12,701 nt of DNA from JAAZLS01 sp964463285 (GCA_964463285.1 CAYXBB010000043.1:1-12701), one strand, 5' to 3'. Shown: positions 1 through 6,644, counted from the stretch's first letter. Notes: generated by a model not told the origin, from the sequence alone. Translations and numbers: made by a program.

Positions 1-16
1 AACCCGGCAGGGAATC

Positions 17-24
17 AAAGGAGG
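17..24 (+). promoter_or_regulatory. Ribosome binding site of mnmH
   Basis: AAAGGAGG, a near-perfect Shine-Dalgarno sequence, lies seven bases before the ATG at 32 and fixes that start. No promoter is visible in the 16 bases before it, so mnmH is probably a later gene of an operon that starts outside the window. selD, the selenophosphate synthetase gene, would be a natural neighbour but cannot be seen. Confidence 0.85.
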
Positions 25-31
25 CTTTCAA

Positions 32-1114
32 ATGGCTGCGGGAATTGAAGTCCCGGAGGCCCTTAGCCGGAACGATCTGATATTTATAGATGTGCGTTCC
101 CCGGCAGAATTTGCTAGAGAATCTATACCGGAAGCGATTAACATCCCTTTGTTTCCGGATGATCAGCACCGCCGGCTGGGTATTATTTATAATACAGAAG
201 GGCAAATGGCTGCACGGCGGGAAGGGTTTAAATTCATTTCTCCGCGTTTGCCGGAAATAGTTGAAAACATATGTGATGCTGCCGGAGTAAAAATTCCTTT
301 ACTTTACTGCTGGCGGGGTGGCATGCGCAGTTTAACCTTATTTTGGATACTGGACATGCTTAAAATCCCTGTTTTACGCTTAAAGGGCGGTTACCGGGCT
401 TACCGTAAACATGTTTACCAGGCGCTTTGCGGTTACCAGATTAAACCTCCACTGGTGGTGCTGAATGGTTTGACCGGTGTGGGGAAAACCGCAATAATTA
501 ACCAACTGCTCCTTCAGGGTTATCCGGCAATCGATCTGGAAGGGTTGGCCCATCACCGGGGGTCGGTATTTGGAGCGGTGGGTTTTTCCGGGCAAAGATC
601 CCAGAAAGATTTTGAATCTCTACTTTTAATAGAACTCAACAAATACCGGGAATTTCCGTACCTGGTGCTGGAAGGCGAAGGTTCCCGGATCGGCCCCCTT
701 CACCTTCCCAGGTTTTTAACCCGGGCCATGATGGAAGGAATCCACGTACTAGTTAACGCTCCCCTGGATCTTCGGGCAGAGCGCATCCTTCAGGAGTATC
801 TTTATCCCGGAATATCTGTAAAATATCTGAATCAAATTGAACAGGGTCTGACATCACTGGAACACCGGCTGGGCAAAATCAAAACCGCCCGGCTACTTTC
901 CTTGTTCCACGAGGGCAACTACCTGCCGGTAGTGCGGGAGATTTGCACCGGTTACTATGATCGGTTATATAAAGATGCCAAACCGGAACACCGGAAATTT
1001 GCCGCTGTACTTGAGTCCAGCCAAATTATCCAAGCCACCGCACAGTTGATTGAGTTTTTAAACCACCGCTACCATAACCCGTGTTTATCCCAAAAGGAGG
1101 ATGTTCATACATGA
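32..1114 (+). CDS. mnmH: tRNA 2-selenouridine synthase (MnmH/SelU)
   Basis: This enzyme replaces the sulfur of 2-thiouridine at the tRNA wobble position with selenium, using selenophosphate from SelD and a geranylated intermediate. The 360-residue protein has the family layout: an N-terminal rhodanese-like domain (about residues 1-130) with the active-site loop YCWRGGMRS and its cysteine at C93, then a P-loop domain with Walker A GLTGVGKT at 146-153. The length is normal for the family and both key motifs are intact. The start is set by AAAGGAGG seven bases upstream. The TGA stop overlaps the ATG of the next gene (ATGA), which implies co-translation. The gene predicts that the organism makes selenophosphate and uses selenium in tRNA. 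The family call is secure; the downstream coupling is inference. Confidence 0.95.
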   Translation: MAAGIEVPEALSRNDLIFIDVRSPAEFARESIPEAINIPLFPDDQHRRLGIIYNTEGQMAARREGFKFISPRLPEIVENICDAAGVKIPLLYCWRGGMRSLTLFWILDMLKIPVLRLKGGYRAYRKHVYQALCGYQIKPPLVVLNGLTGVGKTAIINQLLLQGYPAIDLEGLAHHRGSVFGAVGFSGQRSQKDFESLLLIELNKYREFPYLVLEGEGSRIGPLHLPRFLTRAMMEGIHVLVNAPLDLRAERILQEYLYPGISVKYLNQIEQGLTSLEHRLGKIKTARLLSLFHEGNYLPVVREICTGYYDRLYKDAKPEHRKFAAVLESSQIIQATAQLIEFLNHRYHNPCLSQKEDVHT

Positions 1115-1503
1115 ACCCCTATGATTTGGCGCATCAACTCTCCAAAACACTGCAAAATTCATCCCAATTTGTTAGTTTTAAACAAGCCCAAGACAAAATT
1201 AAAAGTGATCCCTCGGCCCTGGAAATGCTGGTGGATTTTAAACGTCAGCAGCTTCAGCTTCAGCGACAGATGATGGCCGGCCTGGAAATTGCCCCGGAGC
1301 AGGAAGAAAAACTGGAAAGGCTGCACTCTATTTTAAATATGAATCTTCATATCAAAGAATTCATGGAAGCAGAATACAGGTTGGCCGTGCTGATGCGGGA
1401 TATTGAGAAAATAATTGCCGACAGCCTGACCGGACTGGTTGATCCTGAGCTGTTTAGCACATCCCTGCAAGATTTAATGGGTGGGGCAGAAGAAAAAGAA
1501 TAA
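1111..1503 (+). CDS. YlbF/YmcA-family regulatory protein
   Basis: This is a 130-residue, mostly helical, acidic and Gln/Leu/Met-rich protein of the YlbF/YmcA (Com_YlbF, formerly DUF964) family. In Bacillus subtilis the relatives RicF (YlbF) and RicA (YmcA), with RicT, form an iron-sulfur complex that helps RNase Y process mRNA and affects competence, sporulation and biofilm. The sequence has the family pattern of an N-terminal helix (NPYDLAHQLSKTL), a mid-protein FKRQQLQLQRQMM helix and a C-terminal helix with an EYRLAVLMRDIEKIIAD core. It lacks cysteines, so it cannot itself supply cluster ligands. A longer frame opens at a GTG at 1081, but the ATG at 1111 has AAAGGAGG at 1093-1100 ten bases ahead and overlaps the mnmH stop. 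Whether it acts like YlbF or YmcA cannot be told. Confidence 0.88.
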   Translation: MNPYDLAHQLSKTLQNSSQFVSFKQAQDKIKSDPSALEMLVDFKRQQLQLQRQMMAGLEIAPEQEEKLERLHSILNMNLHIKEFMEAEYRLAVLMRDIEKIIADSLTGLVDPELFSTSLQDLMGGAEEKE

Positions 1504-1562
1504 AAACCACCGCTTTTTTCCCTATTTTTCTGGAACTGCCTACCATCATGATAAAAGTGAAA

Positions 1563-1598
1563 TTAATCAAAAACCGGGTTGCCCCGGTTTTTGATTAA
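1563..1598. terminator. Bidirectional intrinsic terminator
   Basis: There is a perfect 16-bp inverted repeat (left arm 1563-1578, right arm 1583-1598) with a four-base TTGC loop. The inner stem is GC-rich (ACCGGG/CCCGGT) and is flanked by A5 on one side and T5 on the other, so it can terminate in both directions. On + it closes mnmH-ylbF, 59 bp after the ylbF stop. On - it closes the small lipoprotein unit at 1635-1712. Confidence 0.88.
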
Positions 1599-1606
1599 AT
1601 ATTTCC

Positions 1607-1623
1607 GGGGTCGAACCGACCCC
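1607..1623. repeat. Small GC hairpin downstream of the mini-lipoprotein ORF
   Basis: A perfect 7-bp inverted repeat (GGGGTCG / CGACCCC) has a three-base loop and lies between the stop of the 1635-1712 ORF and the main terminator. It has no T-run of its own. On the - strand it could protect the 3' end or pause polymerase before the terminator. Confidence 0.5.
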
Positions 1624-1634
1624 AGTGGAGTCTA

Positions 1635-1712
1635 TCAAGGGCTACAACCCGCAAGAAAAAGACTTGTCGCGGCAATGGCAAGAAACAGAATTACAGATGC
1701 CAACCTGGACAT
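1635..1712 (-). CDS. Putative 25-residue lipoprotein (lipopeptide)
   Basis: The short ORF encodes an almost complete lipoprotein signal peptide and little else: a positive start (MSRLA), a hydrophobic stretch of about 14 residues (VILFLAIAATSLFL), then a lipobox LAGC with C23 and two final residues (SP) before a TGA directly followed by TAG. If processed at C23, the mature product would be a lipidated tripeptide. The ribosome site is good: a purine-rich stretch containing GAGAGGTGG ends six bases before the ATG. A promoter at 2007-2036 and a terminator at 1563-1598 frame it on the same strand. It could be a real lipopeptide, a signal-peptide remnant of a decayed lipoprotein gene, or a leader peptide. 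No function is known. Confidence 0.5.
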   Translation of the reverse strand: MSRLASVILFLAIAATSLFLAGCSP

Positions 1713-1867
1713 ACCCTTCCACCTCTCCTTTTATTTAACCTTTCTCCCGGTAGTCTTCCGGTTTAAGCCGCAGCAAATTAAAATTTAGTAGTATTCAGGT
1801 ACAGGAGCCGGCTTCCGTAGACCATTCCCGATCCGACAAACCGATGATTATTCCGCTGTTTATTTTA

Positions 1868-1931
1868 GTGCCGCCAGAGCCGTTTCCGTATCTATTGCTT
1901 TCCAACATTTCACGGACCGAGCACACGGCAC
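1868..1931 (-). ncRNA. Candidate structured RNA element (nested hairpin) in a leader transcript
   Basis: Read on the - strand, this stretch folds as three nested helices: GUGCCG/CGGCAC (1926-1931 with 1868-1873), UCCGU/ACGGA (1912-1916 with 1885-1889) and UGUUG/CAAUA closed by a GAAAG loop (1903-1907 with 1893-1897; one G-U pair). It starts about 70 bases after the predicted transcription start near 2000 and lies roughly 155 bases before the mini-lipoprotein ORF. No match to a riboswitch, T-box, tmRNA, RNase P or tRNA class was recognised. Two short frames cross it: a 27-codon ORF beginning ATGTCC near 1942 behind GGGGGCAGG, and a roughly 47-codon open frame with a CxxC. The segment might therefore be coding or a gene relic instead. 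Confidence 0.3.
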
Positions 1932-2006
1932 AGCCAGGGACATCACCTGCCCCCTTAAATGTTTATTGGTTGCAGAATGTCTAAATAGTTATTCACCTTT
2001 GATTTC

Positions 2007-2036
2007 AGTATAGGATTATTTCATTCTTCCTGTCAA
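2007..2036 (-). promoter_or_regulatory. Predicted sigma-A promoter of the mini-lipoprotein / leader unit
   Basis: On the - strand a perfect -35 box TTGACA (2031-2036) is followed after 18 bases by TATACT (2007-2012), five of six matches to the -10 consensus. Transcription would start near 2000 and run about 290 nt before the ORF at 1635-1712. It lies only 24 bases from the assembly gap. Confidence 0.6.
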
Positions 2037-2060
2037 GCTGCGATTATCGCTATATTATAT

Positions 2061-2160
2061 NNNNNNNNNNNNNNNNNNNNNNNNNNNNNNNNNNNNNNNN
2101 NNNNNNNNNNNNNNNNNNNNNNNNNNNNNNNNNNNNNNNNNNNNNNNNNNNNNNNNNNNN
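2061..2160. other. Assembly gap (100 N)
   Basis: Exactly 100 undetermined bases mark a scaffold join, normally a placeholder for unknown length. A copy of the dispersed palindromic repeat lies 41 bases to its right, so repeats may have broken the assembly. Linkage of the left genes to the chaperone operon rests on scaffolding only. Confidence 0.97.
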
Positions 2161-2201
2161 CTTTAGAAAAGATGGGTATTTGCACCGGGAAAGAGGATTT
2201 G

Positions 2202-2240
2202 AAAAATCCCCCTTTTCCAAGAGGGATACGGGGGAATTTT
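2202..2240 (-). repeat. Dispersed palindromic repeat, copy 1
   Basis: This is one of four copies in the window of a roughly 37-bp element of the form AAATTCCCCC-n4-CCCTCTT-nn-AAAAGGGGGATTTT. The arms AAAATTCCCCC and GGGGGATTTT pair around the centre. It lies just after the stop of the gene ending at 2259, so on the - strand it may also act as that gene's terminator (GC stem, then ATTTTTC). Confidence 0.7.
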
Positions 2241-2258
2241 AATCTTTTTATTTACGCC

Positions 2259-2789
2259 CTAGTCGCTTTCCTCCTCATCCTTCGTTTCCAGATCGGCAAT
2301 CATCGGTACAGTTAGTTCGGTCAATACCTGATTCCCGGGATCTACAAATTGCCACACAGATTTTGTTCCTATTTTTTCCCTCTCTACCGTCACTACATGG
2401 TAAGATTGGGGCTGGGGAGAGACCTGCACCCGAACCTGAACCAGGCCTTCTTCCTGCGGAAAAATGCCAATATTTTTGATTTCCCCATGGACTGCGCTGA
2501 CTGCCAGCTCGTAATCGGCGTTAAACGGGTAATCAGGAAGTACAAGATATTGTTCTTGTAGATCCTGCCACTGTTCAAAGGTTTCAATTACCTGGAACTT
2601 GCTTTCTGCAGCAACCTCCCCTTTCCCGGCAGTAACAAAAACCAGAGCATTCTCCGGATCCGTCACCGGGGTAATTACCGCTCGATCAGCCCTAAAGAAA
2701 TTGTCATATATAGATAAGCTTACCAGAAGAACAAATAAAAACAGTAAAGGCAAGAGCCTCCGGCTTTCAATTACTAAAAAGCGATGCAT
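2259..2789 (-). CDS. Membrane-anchored protein of unknown function (weakly PrcB-like)
   Basis: The 176-residue protein has a short basic start and one membrane segment at about residues 12-28 (LLPLLFLFVLLVSLSIY), with the rest predicted outside the cell. The outer part has alternating beta-type stretches (ALVFVTAGKGEV, YELAVSAVHGEI, LVQVRVQVSPQ, YHVVTVEREKI). This loosely recalls the small beta domain of PrcB-type protease-complex proteins, but the likeness is too weak for a name. It has no cysteines and a very acidic tail (ETKDEEESD). The start is supported by GGGAGGGGAG seven bases before the ATG. It appears to be a single-gene unit with its own promoter and a repeat-derived hairpin after the stop. 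No function can be assigned. Confidence 0.75.
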   Translation of the reverse strand: MHRFLVIESRRLLPLLFLFVLLVSLSIYDNFFRADRAVITPVTDPENALVFVTAGKGEVAAESKFQVIETFEQWQDLQEQYLVLPDYPFNADYELAVSAVHGEIKNIGIFPQEEGLVQVRVQVSPQPQSYHVVTVEREKIGTKSVWQFVDPGNQVLTELTVPMIADLETKDEEESD

Positions 2790-2826
2790 TAGGTTCTCCC
2801 CTCCCGTGATCTGGTTATATATTATT

Positions 2827-2855
2827 ATTATGCCCGGTACCGGCGTTTATGTCTG
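2827..2855 (-). promoter_or_regulatory. Possible promoter of the 2259-2789 gene
   Basis: On the - strand CAGACA (2850-2855, four of six) and CATAAT (2827-2832, five of six) are 17 bases apart, giving a start near 2820 and a leader of about 30 bases. The -35 box is weak. The rest of 2856-3072 shows no gene: only a nine-codon GTG frame behind a GGAGG and a tRNA D-arm-like fragment, both rejected. Confidence 0.35.
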
Positions 2856-3072
2856 AGGAAAACCGAGTAGAAAATTAAACCCATAAAATCTATGAAGAAA
2901 CAGAGGTGCTATCACCAATTACCACTGGGCTACAAAGCGGCTTGGGATAGGTAAAGGTTGCTGAAAATCGGAGGATTCAGGTGAGAAATGATCTGACCTC
3001 TAAAGAATAAACATAGGAATACCAAGACAACAAGGCGAATGCTGTATTGTATCATATCGTAGTTTTGAGATA

Positions 3073-4578
3073 TTATTCGGAGATATCTTTTTTCAACTGT
3101 TTCCCGGCCGGGCTACCGGTAAGAATAGAACCTTCCTGCCCTTCCAGGCAAACCGGGATCAGTTTCCCCTGCCAGCGGGATCCTTTCTCGGGGAGGATGG
3201 TTCTCACCCTGAGGTAATGAGGAGTGAAACCCTCTCCATAACAGGGCAGTTTTCTGGTAATATCGGGCGGAGAAAGCCGTCCGGCTCTATTATTTGTGGG
3301 ACAGGGATGGTCATTTGTACCGTTCGCAAACAAGGAAAGCTGTTTGCCTGTACCCTCCAGGGGCAAATAGGAGCATCTGTCCACAGGCTGGATTAGGGGT
3401 ACATCCGGCGGTGAGGAGGCCACCTCCTCTATCAGAACCTCTTCCGTGGAGCCAATAAAGGTTGAACGATAGGCTTTGGCCATCCTTTCTCCCAGGGTGA
3501 TCATCTCCTTGCTTCGACGATCTTTAACTTTAGCCGAAACCTGTTCCGGAAAATCAGCAGCCGGGGTCCCCGGACGGGGTGAGTATTTAAACACATGCAA
3601 CCGGCTGAAATTAATCTGTCGTACAAACTCTAGGCTCCGTTGGTGATGTCGGTCGGTTTCTCCGGGGAAACCCACCATCACATCAGAGCTTATTGCCAAA
3701 TCAGGTTTAAGCTGCCTTAACCAGTTAACCAGGTATTTAAATTCCGAAGGGGAATAAAGGCGGTTCATCCGTTCCAGTATTTGTTCGTCACCGCTCTGCA
3801 AGGGGATGTGAAGGTGGGGACACACCTTTCTAGATGTGATTACCTGTTCTATCAGTTCACCGGTAATGTCCGTCGGTTCCAACGAACTTAGGCGAACCCG
3901 GCGCAATTTTGGAATCCCTTCCAGCTCCGACAGCAAGCTGGCCAGAGTTGTTGCACCGTTTTCCAAATCGCTGCCGTACATGCCAAGATGAATGCCGGTT
4001 AGCACTATTTCCCGGTATCCGGAGCGAGCCATCCGACGGGCCCTGGCTACCGCCTCCGGGAGAGGCAAGCTGCGCAAAGGCCCCCTTGTCCGGGGAATGA
4101 GGCAGTAGGAGCAGTTCATAATGCAGCCTTCCTGAATTTTAAGAAATCCCCTGGTACGCCCCCGCCGGCTAAACAAGGGTAACATCTCGAAAGACGCCTT
4201 TTCCGAAAAATGTTCTACCAGATCCTGAGGACGAGGCCCTTCAAGATTTTCCACCAACTGGAGGAGAGCTTCCCGGCCATGGGTACCGATTACTAAATCA
4301 ACCCCGGGAATACCTTTAACCTCCTCGGGAAAACCCTGGGCATAACAACCGGTAACTACAATTATTCCCCCGGGGTTTTTACGGCGGGCCCGGCGGATCA
4401 TTTTCCGGGATTTATGATCACTGGGGCCGGTTACAGTACAGGTATTTATAATTGATACCTCTGCCGGTTCTAAAAAGGGAACTATCTGGTATCCGGCCCC
4501 CTCAAACAAAGCCTGCAAGGCTTCGGTTTCTGCAAAATTCACCTTGCATCCCAAAGTATAAAAAGCTGCTCTCTTCAT
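3073..4578 (-). CDS. mtaB: tRNA (N6-L-threonylcarbamoyladenosine(37)-C2)-methylthiotransferase MtaB
   Basis: MtaB is a radical-SAM enzyme that converts t6A to ms2t6A at position 37 of ANN-decoding tRNAs, using two 4Fe-4S clusters. The N-terminal methylthiotransferase domain carries all three cluster cysteines (C11 in TLGCKVN, C47 in NTCTVT, C78 in TGCYAQ). The radical-SAM motif is GCIMNCSYC with C152, C156 and C159, followed by the LSSLEP and LHIPLQSGD segments. The TRAM domain near the end is recognisable from EEVLIEEV and, after a break, GFTPHYLRVRT. At 501 residues it is about 50 longer than usual; the excess is an insertion at roughly 388-447, inside the TRAM region. The start ATG overlaps the rsmE stop by four bases (ATGA). 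It is the last gene of the hrcA operon, as in B. subtilis (yqeV). Confidence 0.93.
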   Translation of the reverse strand: MKRAAFYTLGCKVNFAETEALQALFEGAGYQIVPFLEPAEVSIINTCTVTGPSDHKSRKMIRRARRKNPGGIIVVTGCYAQGFPEEVKGIPGVDLVIGTHGREALLQLVENLEGPRPQDLVEHFSEKASFEMLPLFSRRGRTRGFLKIQEGCIMNCSYCLIPRTRGPLRSLPLPEAVARARRMARSGYREIVLTGIHLGMYGSDLENGATTLASLLSELEGIPKLRRVRLSSLEPTDITGELIEQVITSRKVCPHLHIPLQSGDEQILERMNRLYSPSEFKYLVNWLRQLKPDLAISSDVMVGFPGETDRHHQRSLEFVRQINFSRLHVFKYSPRPGTPAADFPEQVSAKVKDRRSKEMITLGERMAKAYRSTFIGSTEEVLIEEVASSPPDVPLIQPVDRCSYLPLEGTGKQLSLFANGTNDHPCPTNNRAGRLSPPDITRKLPCYGEGFTPHYLRVRTILPEKGSRWQGKLIPVCLEGQEGSILTGSPAGKQLKKDISE

Positions 4579-5339
4579 ATTTGGTAACCACCGCCTAAAT
4601 CTCCCCAGGCCGCCTGAGCCAGTGCCAGCATGACCGCCGCCGCTGTCTCGGTGCGTAATATCCGGGGCCCAAGATGGATAGTTACCGCACCGGAGGAGGA
4701 CAAGATTTTTATTTCTGATTCGGCAAACCCCCCTTCCGGGCCGACAAACAGGAAAAGGGGCCTCCCGCCGGGAAATGTTTGTTGGAAAAGTTCACCGGCA
4801 TCAAGCTGCCTTTCCCCCTCCCAGGGCACTATTGTCAGTCCTTCACCGGGGGGCGGCAGCTTGTTCAATGCCTCCGCAAAATTAGCCACCGAATCTACTG
4901 CAGGAATCCTGCCCCGGCGACATTGGGAGGCAGCAGAACGAGCAATGTTTTGCCAGCGGGTCAGGTGTCGCTGTTCTTTATATTCATCCCATTTGGGAAC
5001 GCTTCGCCGGGTAATCACCGGGATTATCCGGGATACCCCCAATTCGGTGGCCTGGCGAACAATCAGATCCATCTTCTCCCCCTTGGCCAGGGATTGCAGC
5101 AAGGTGATCCTCAGGGGAGACTCGGCCGCCCCGGCCGCTTTCTCCAGGAGGACCCGCACCGAGCCGGGTTTGCAGTAGGTGATCACGCCGCTGAAAACCT
5201 TCTCCCGGCCGTCGCCCACAGTTATCCGGGCCCCCTCCCGCAGGCGGAGCACCCGGTAAACATGGTTTACGTCTTCCGGCAGCAGTTCTACTGTCTGCCC
5301 CTCAAGCAACGGGGCTTCTTCAATGAAAACATAATGCAT
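4575..5339 (-). CDS. rsmE: 16S rRNA (uracil(1498)-N3)-methyltransferase RsmE
   Basis: RsmE methylates N3 of U1498 in helix 44 of 16S rRNA on the assembled 30S subunit, with S-adenosylmethionine as donor. The 254 residues fit the family: an N-terminal PUA-like beta domain (about 1-70, with HVYRVLRLREGARI) and a C-terminal SPOUT fold with the trefoil-knot motifs FVGPEGG (198-204) and LGPRILRTETA (223-233). The conserved KGEKMDLIVRQATELG segment is at 86-101. The ATG at 5339 is preceded by GGAGG six bases away. It overlaps mtaB by four bases downstream. Upstream, 139 bp of repeat-rich DNA separates it from dnaJ where prmA is normally found, so rsmE may depend on read-through from the chaperone genes. 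Confidence 0.93.
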   Translation of the reverse strand: MHYVFIEEAPLLEGQTVELLPEDVNHVYRVLRLREGARITVGDGREKVFSGVITYCKPGSVRVLLEKAAGAAESPLRITLLQSLAKGEKMDLIVRQATELGVSRIIPVITRRSVPKWDEYKEQRHLTRWQNIARSAASQCRRGRIPAVDSVANFAEALNKLPPPGEGLTIVPWEGERQLDAGELFQQTFPGGRPLFLFVGPEGGFAESEIKILSSSGAVTIHLGPRILRTETAAAVMLALAQAAWGDLGGGYQI

Positions 5340-5360
5340 TTGCGGCCTCCATCGCCCGGG

Positions 5361-5398
5361 AAATCCCCTGGATTCCCCTTTAGAAAAGGGGGACTTTT
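5361..5398 (+). repeat. Dispersed palindromic repeat, copy 2
   Basis: This copy in the rsmE-dnaJ spacer reads AAATCCCC, a four-to-six-base spacer, TTCCCCTTTAGAAAAGGGGG and ACTTTT. It is inverted relative to copy 3. A third, degenerate unit (CCCCTTAGGAAAGGAGGG) lies between them at about 5406-5423, so the 5361-5480 block is a small cluster rather than one element. Confidence 0.7.
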
Positions 5399-5443
5399 AG
5401 CGGTACCCCTTAGGAAAGGAGGGCTTCTGGGCAGTACCCTTTA

Positions 5444-5480
5444 CTCCCCCCCCTTTGAAAAAGGGGGCGAGGGGGGATTT
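5444..5480 (-). repeat. Dispersed palindromic repeat, copy 3, touching the dnaJ stop codon
   Basis: On the - strand it begins AAATCCCCCC and continues CCCCCTTTTTCAAAGGGGGG. Its first bases overlap the TAA of dnaJ (5479-5481), so the element sits directly on the end of the gene. The transcript would form a GC hairpin right after dnaJ, without a following T-run, so it may hinder 3' decay or reduce read-through into rsmE-mtaB rather than stop it. Confidence 0.7.
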
Positions 5481-6615
5481 AGCTTCCCCCCAGTGCATCT
5501 TTCATGCGATCGATAAACCCCTTTTCCCCCAGGCCGGCCTTCTCCCCCCCCAGCCGGGCCATCTCCTGCAACAACTCCTTCTGCTGCCTGCCCAGCCGTT
5601 TGGGGACCACTACCTTTATCTGCACCCGCTGATCACCTCGCCCACCGCCCCTCAAGCGAGGCATTCCCTTGCCTCGCAAGCGGAGCAAGGTTCCAGGCTG
5701 GGTTCCCTCCTGGATACGCAGCTCTGCCGGGCCATCAAGGGTGGGAATCTCCAGTTCAACCCCCAGGGCGGCCTGGATCATGGATATGGACAGCTGATAT
5801 ATAATGTCATCGCCCTCCCGGCGAAATGACCGGTGCGGTTTAACAGATATAAAAACATAAAGATCGCCGGGAGAACCTCCCTTAAGACCGGCGTCTCCAC
5901 CTCCGGGAACCCTTAACCGGGAATTGCTGTCCACTCCCGGAGGGATTTTGATCTCGATCTTGCGCTCCTTAACCACCCGGCCCTGACCCCGGCAGGAGGG
6001 GCAGGGATCCTTAACCACCTTTCCCTTTCCCCCACAGGCATTACAAGTTTGGCGGGTAACAAAACTTCCAAAAGGGGTGTTGCGGGCAAATTGCTGCTGT
6101 CCACTACCCCCGCATACTGTACAGGTTTCCGGCCTGGATCCGGGGCGGCTGCCGCTACCCCCGCATTCAGGACAAAGTTCGGTCCTGGGGACCGTTATTT
6201 CTCTGGTCCCTCCCCGAAAGGCCTCTTCTAAAGTCATTTCAAGATTATAGCGCAGATCCCCTCCCCGTTCCGGGCCCGAAGAGCGGCGGCGGGTAAATCC
6301 TCCACCGAAAAAACTGTCAAAAATATCCTCTACCCCGAAGCCGGAAAAGTCAAAACCAAACCCGTTCTGAGCACCACCGAAACCGCCTCCCATAGGGTCT
6401 TCATGGCCGAAACGGTCATAGTTCTCTCTCTTTTGGGGATCGCTTAAAACATCGTAAGCTTCTTTAACTTCCTTAAATTTACGTTCCGCCAGTTTGTTAT
6501 CGGGATTGAAATCAGGGTGGTACTGGCGAGCCAACCGGCGATAAGCTTTTTTTATATCCTCCGAAGACGCATCCCGGTTAACTCCCAGCACCTCATAATA
6601 ATCCCGTTTGGCCAT
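5479..6615 (-). CDS. dnaJ: Chaperone protein DnaJ (Hsp40)
   Basis: DnaJ delivers unfolded substrates to DnaK and stimulates its ATPase. This is a full type I DnaJ of 378 residues: J domain (1-70) with HPD at 33-35, a Gly/Phe-rich linker (about 75-118), a zinc domain with four CxxCxGxG repeats (C148/C151, C165/C168, C191/C194, C205/C208), then two beta-barrel substrate domains and a C-terminal dimerisation segment ending FIDRMKDALGGS. All zinc ligands are present. The ribosome site is modest (AAAGGGATGAG ahead of the ATG). It follows dnaK by 104 bp, a spacer filled by another repeat copy, so expression relative to dnaK may be tuned there. The stop codon overlaps repeat copy 3. Confidence 0.97.
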   Translation of the reverse strand: MAKRDYYEVLGVNRDASSEDIKKAYRRLARQYHPDFNPDNKLAERKFKEVKEAYDVLSDPQKRENYDRFGHEDPMGGGFGGAQNGFGFDFSGFGVEDIFDSFFGGGFTRRRSSGPERGGDLRYNLEMTLEEAFRGGTREITVPRTELCPECGGSGSRPGSRPETCTVCGGSGQQQFARNTPFGSFVTRQTCNACGGKGKVVKDPCPSCRGQGRVVKERKIEIKIPPGVDSNSRLRVPGGGDAGLKGGSPGDLYVFISVKPHRSFRREGDDIIYQLSISMIQAALGVELEIPTLDGPAELRIQEGTQPGTLLRLRGKGMPRLRGGGRGDQRVQIKVVVPKRLGRQQKELLQEMARLGGEKAGLGEKGFIDRMKDALGGS

Positions 6616-6644
6616 TACATCTCATCCCTTTTATCTTCTACTTT

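Noticed and set aside
1579..1788. 69-codon + strand frame after the terminator
   Set aside because: It starts inside the terminator loop, has no ribosome site and is antisense to the lipopeptide unit.
1806..1952. About 47-codon open frame on the - strand with CxxC (CAVC) and a glycine-rich stretch
   Set aside because: No start codon with a ribosome site and no recognised family; kept only as an alternative reading of the structured RNA candidate.
2901..2945. tRNA-like stretch on the - strand (GTAGCCCAGTGGTAAT resembles a D arm)
   Set aside because: No matching acceptor stem, no clean 5-bp anticodon stem and no TTCGA T-loop at the right distance; at best a relic, more likely chance.
2983..3012. 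Nine-codon GTG frame behind GGAGG on the + strand
   Set aside because: Too short to assess, with no promoter, terminator or downstream gene to regulate.
4779..5516. 245-codon + strand frame ending in repeated RKGGLL / EKGGEGGF peptides
   Set aside because: It is antisense to rsmE and its tail is a translation of the palindromic repeat cluster; no ribosome site.
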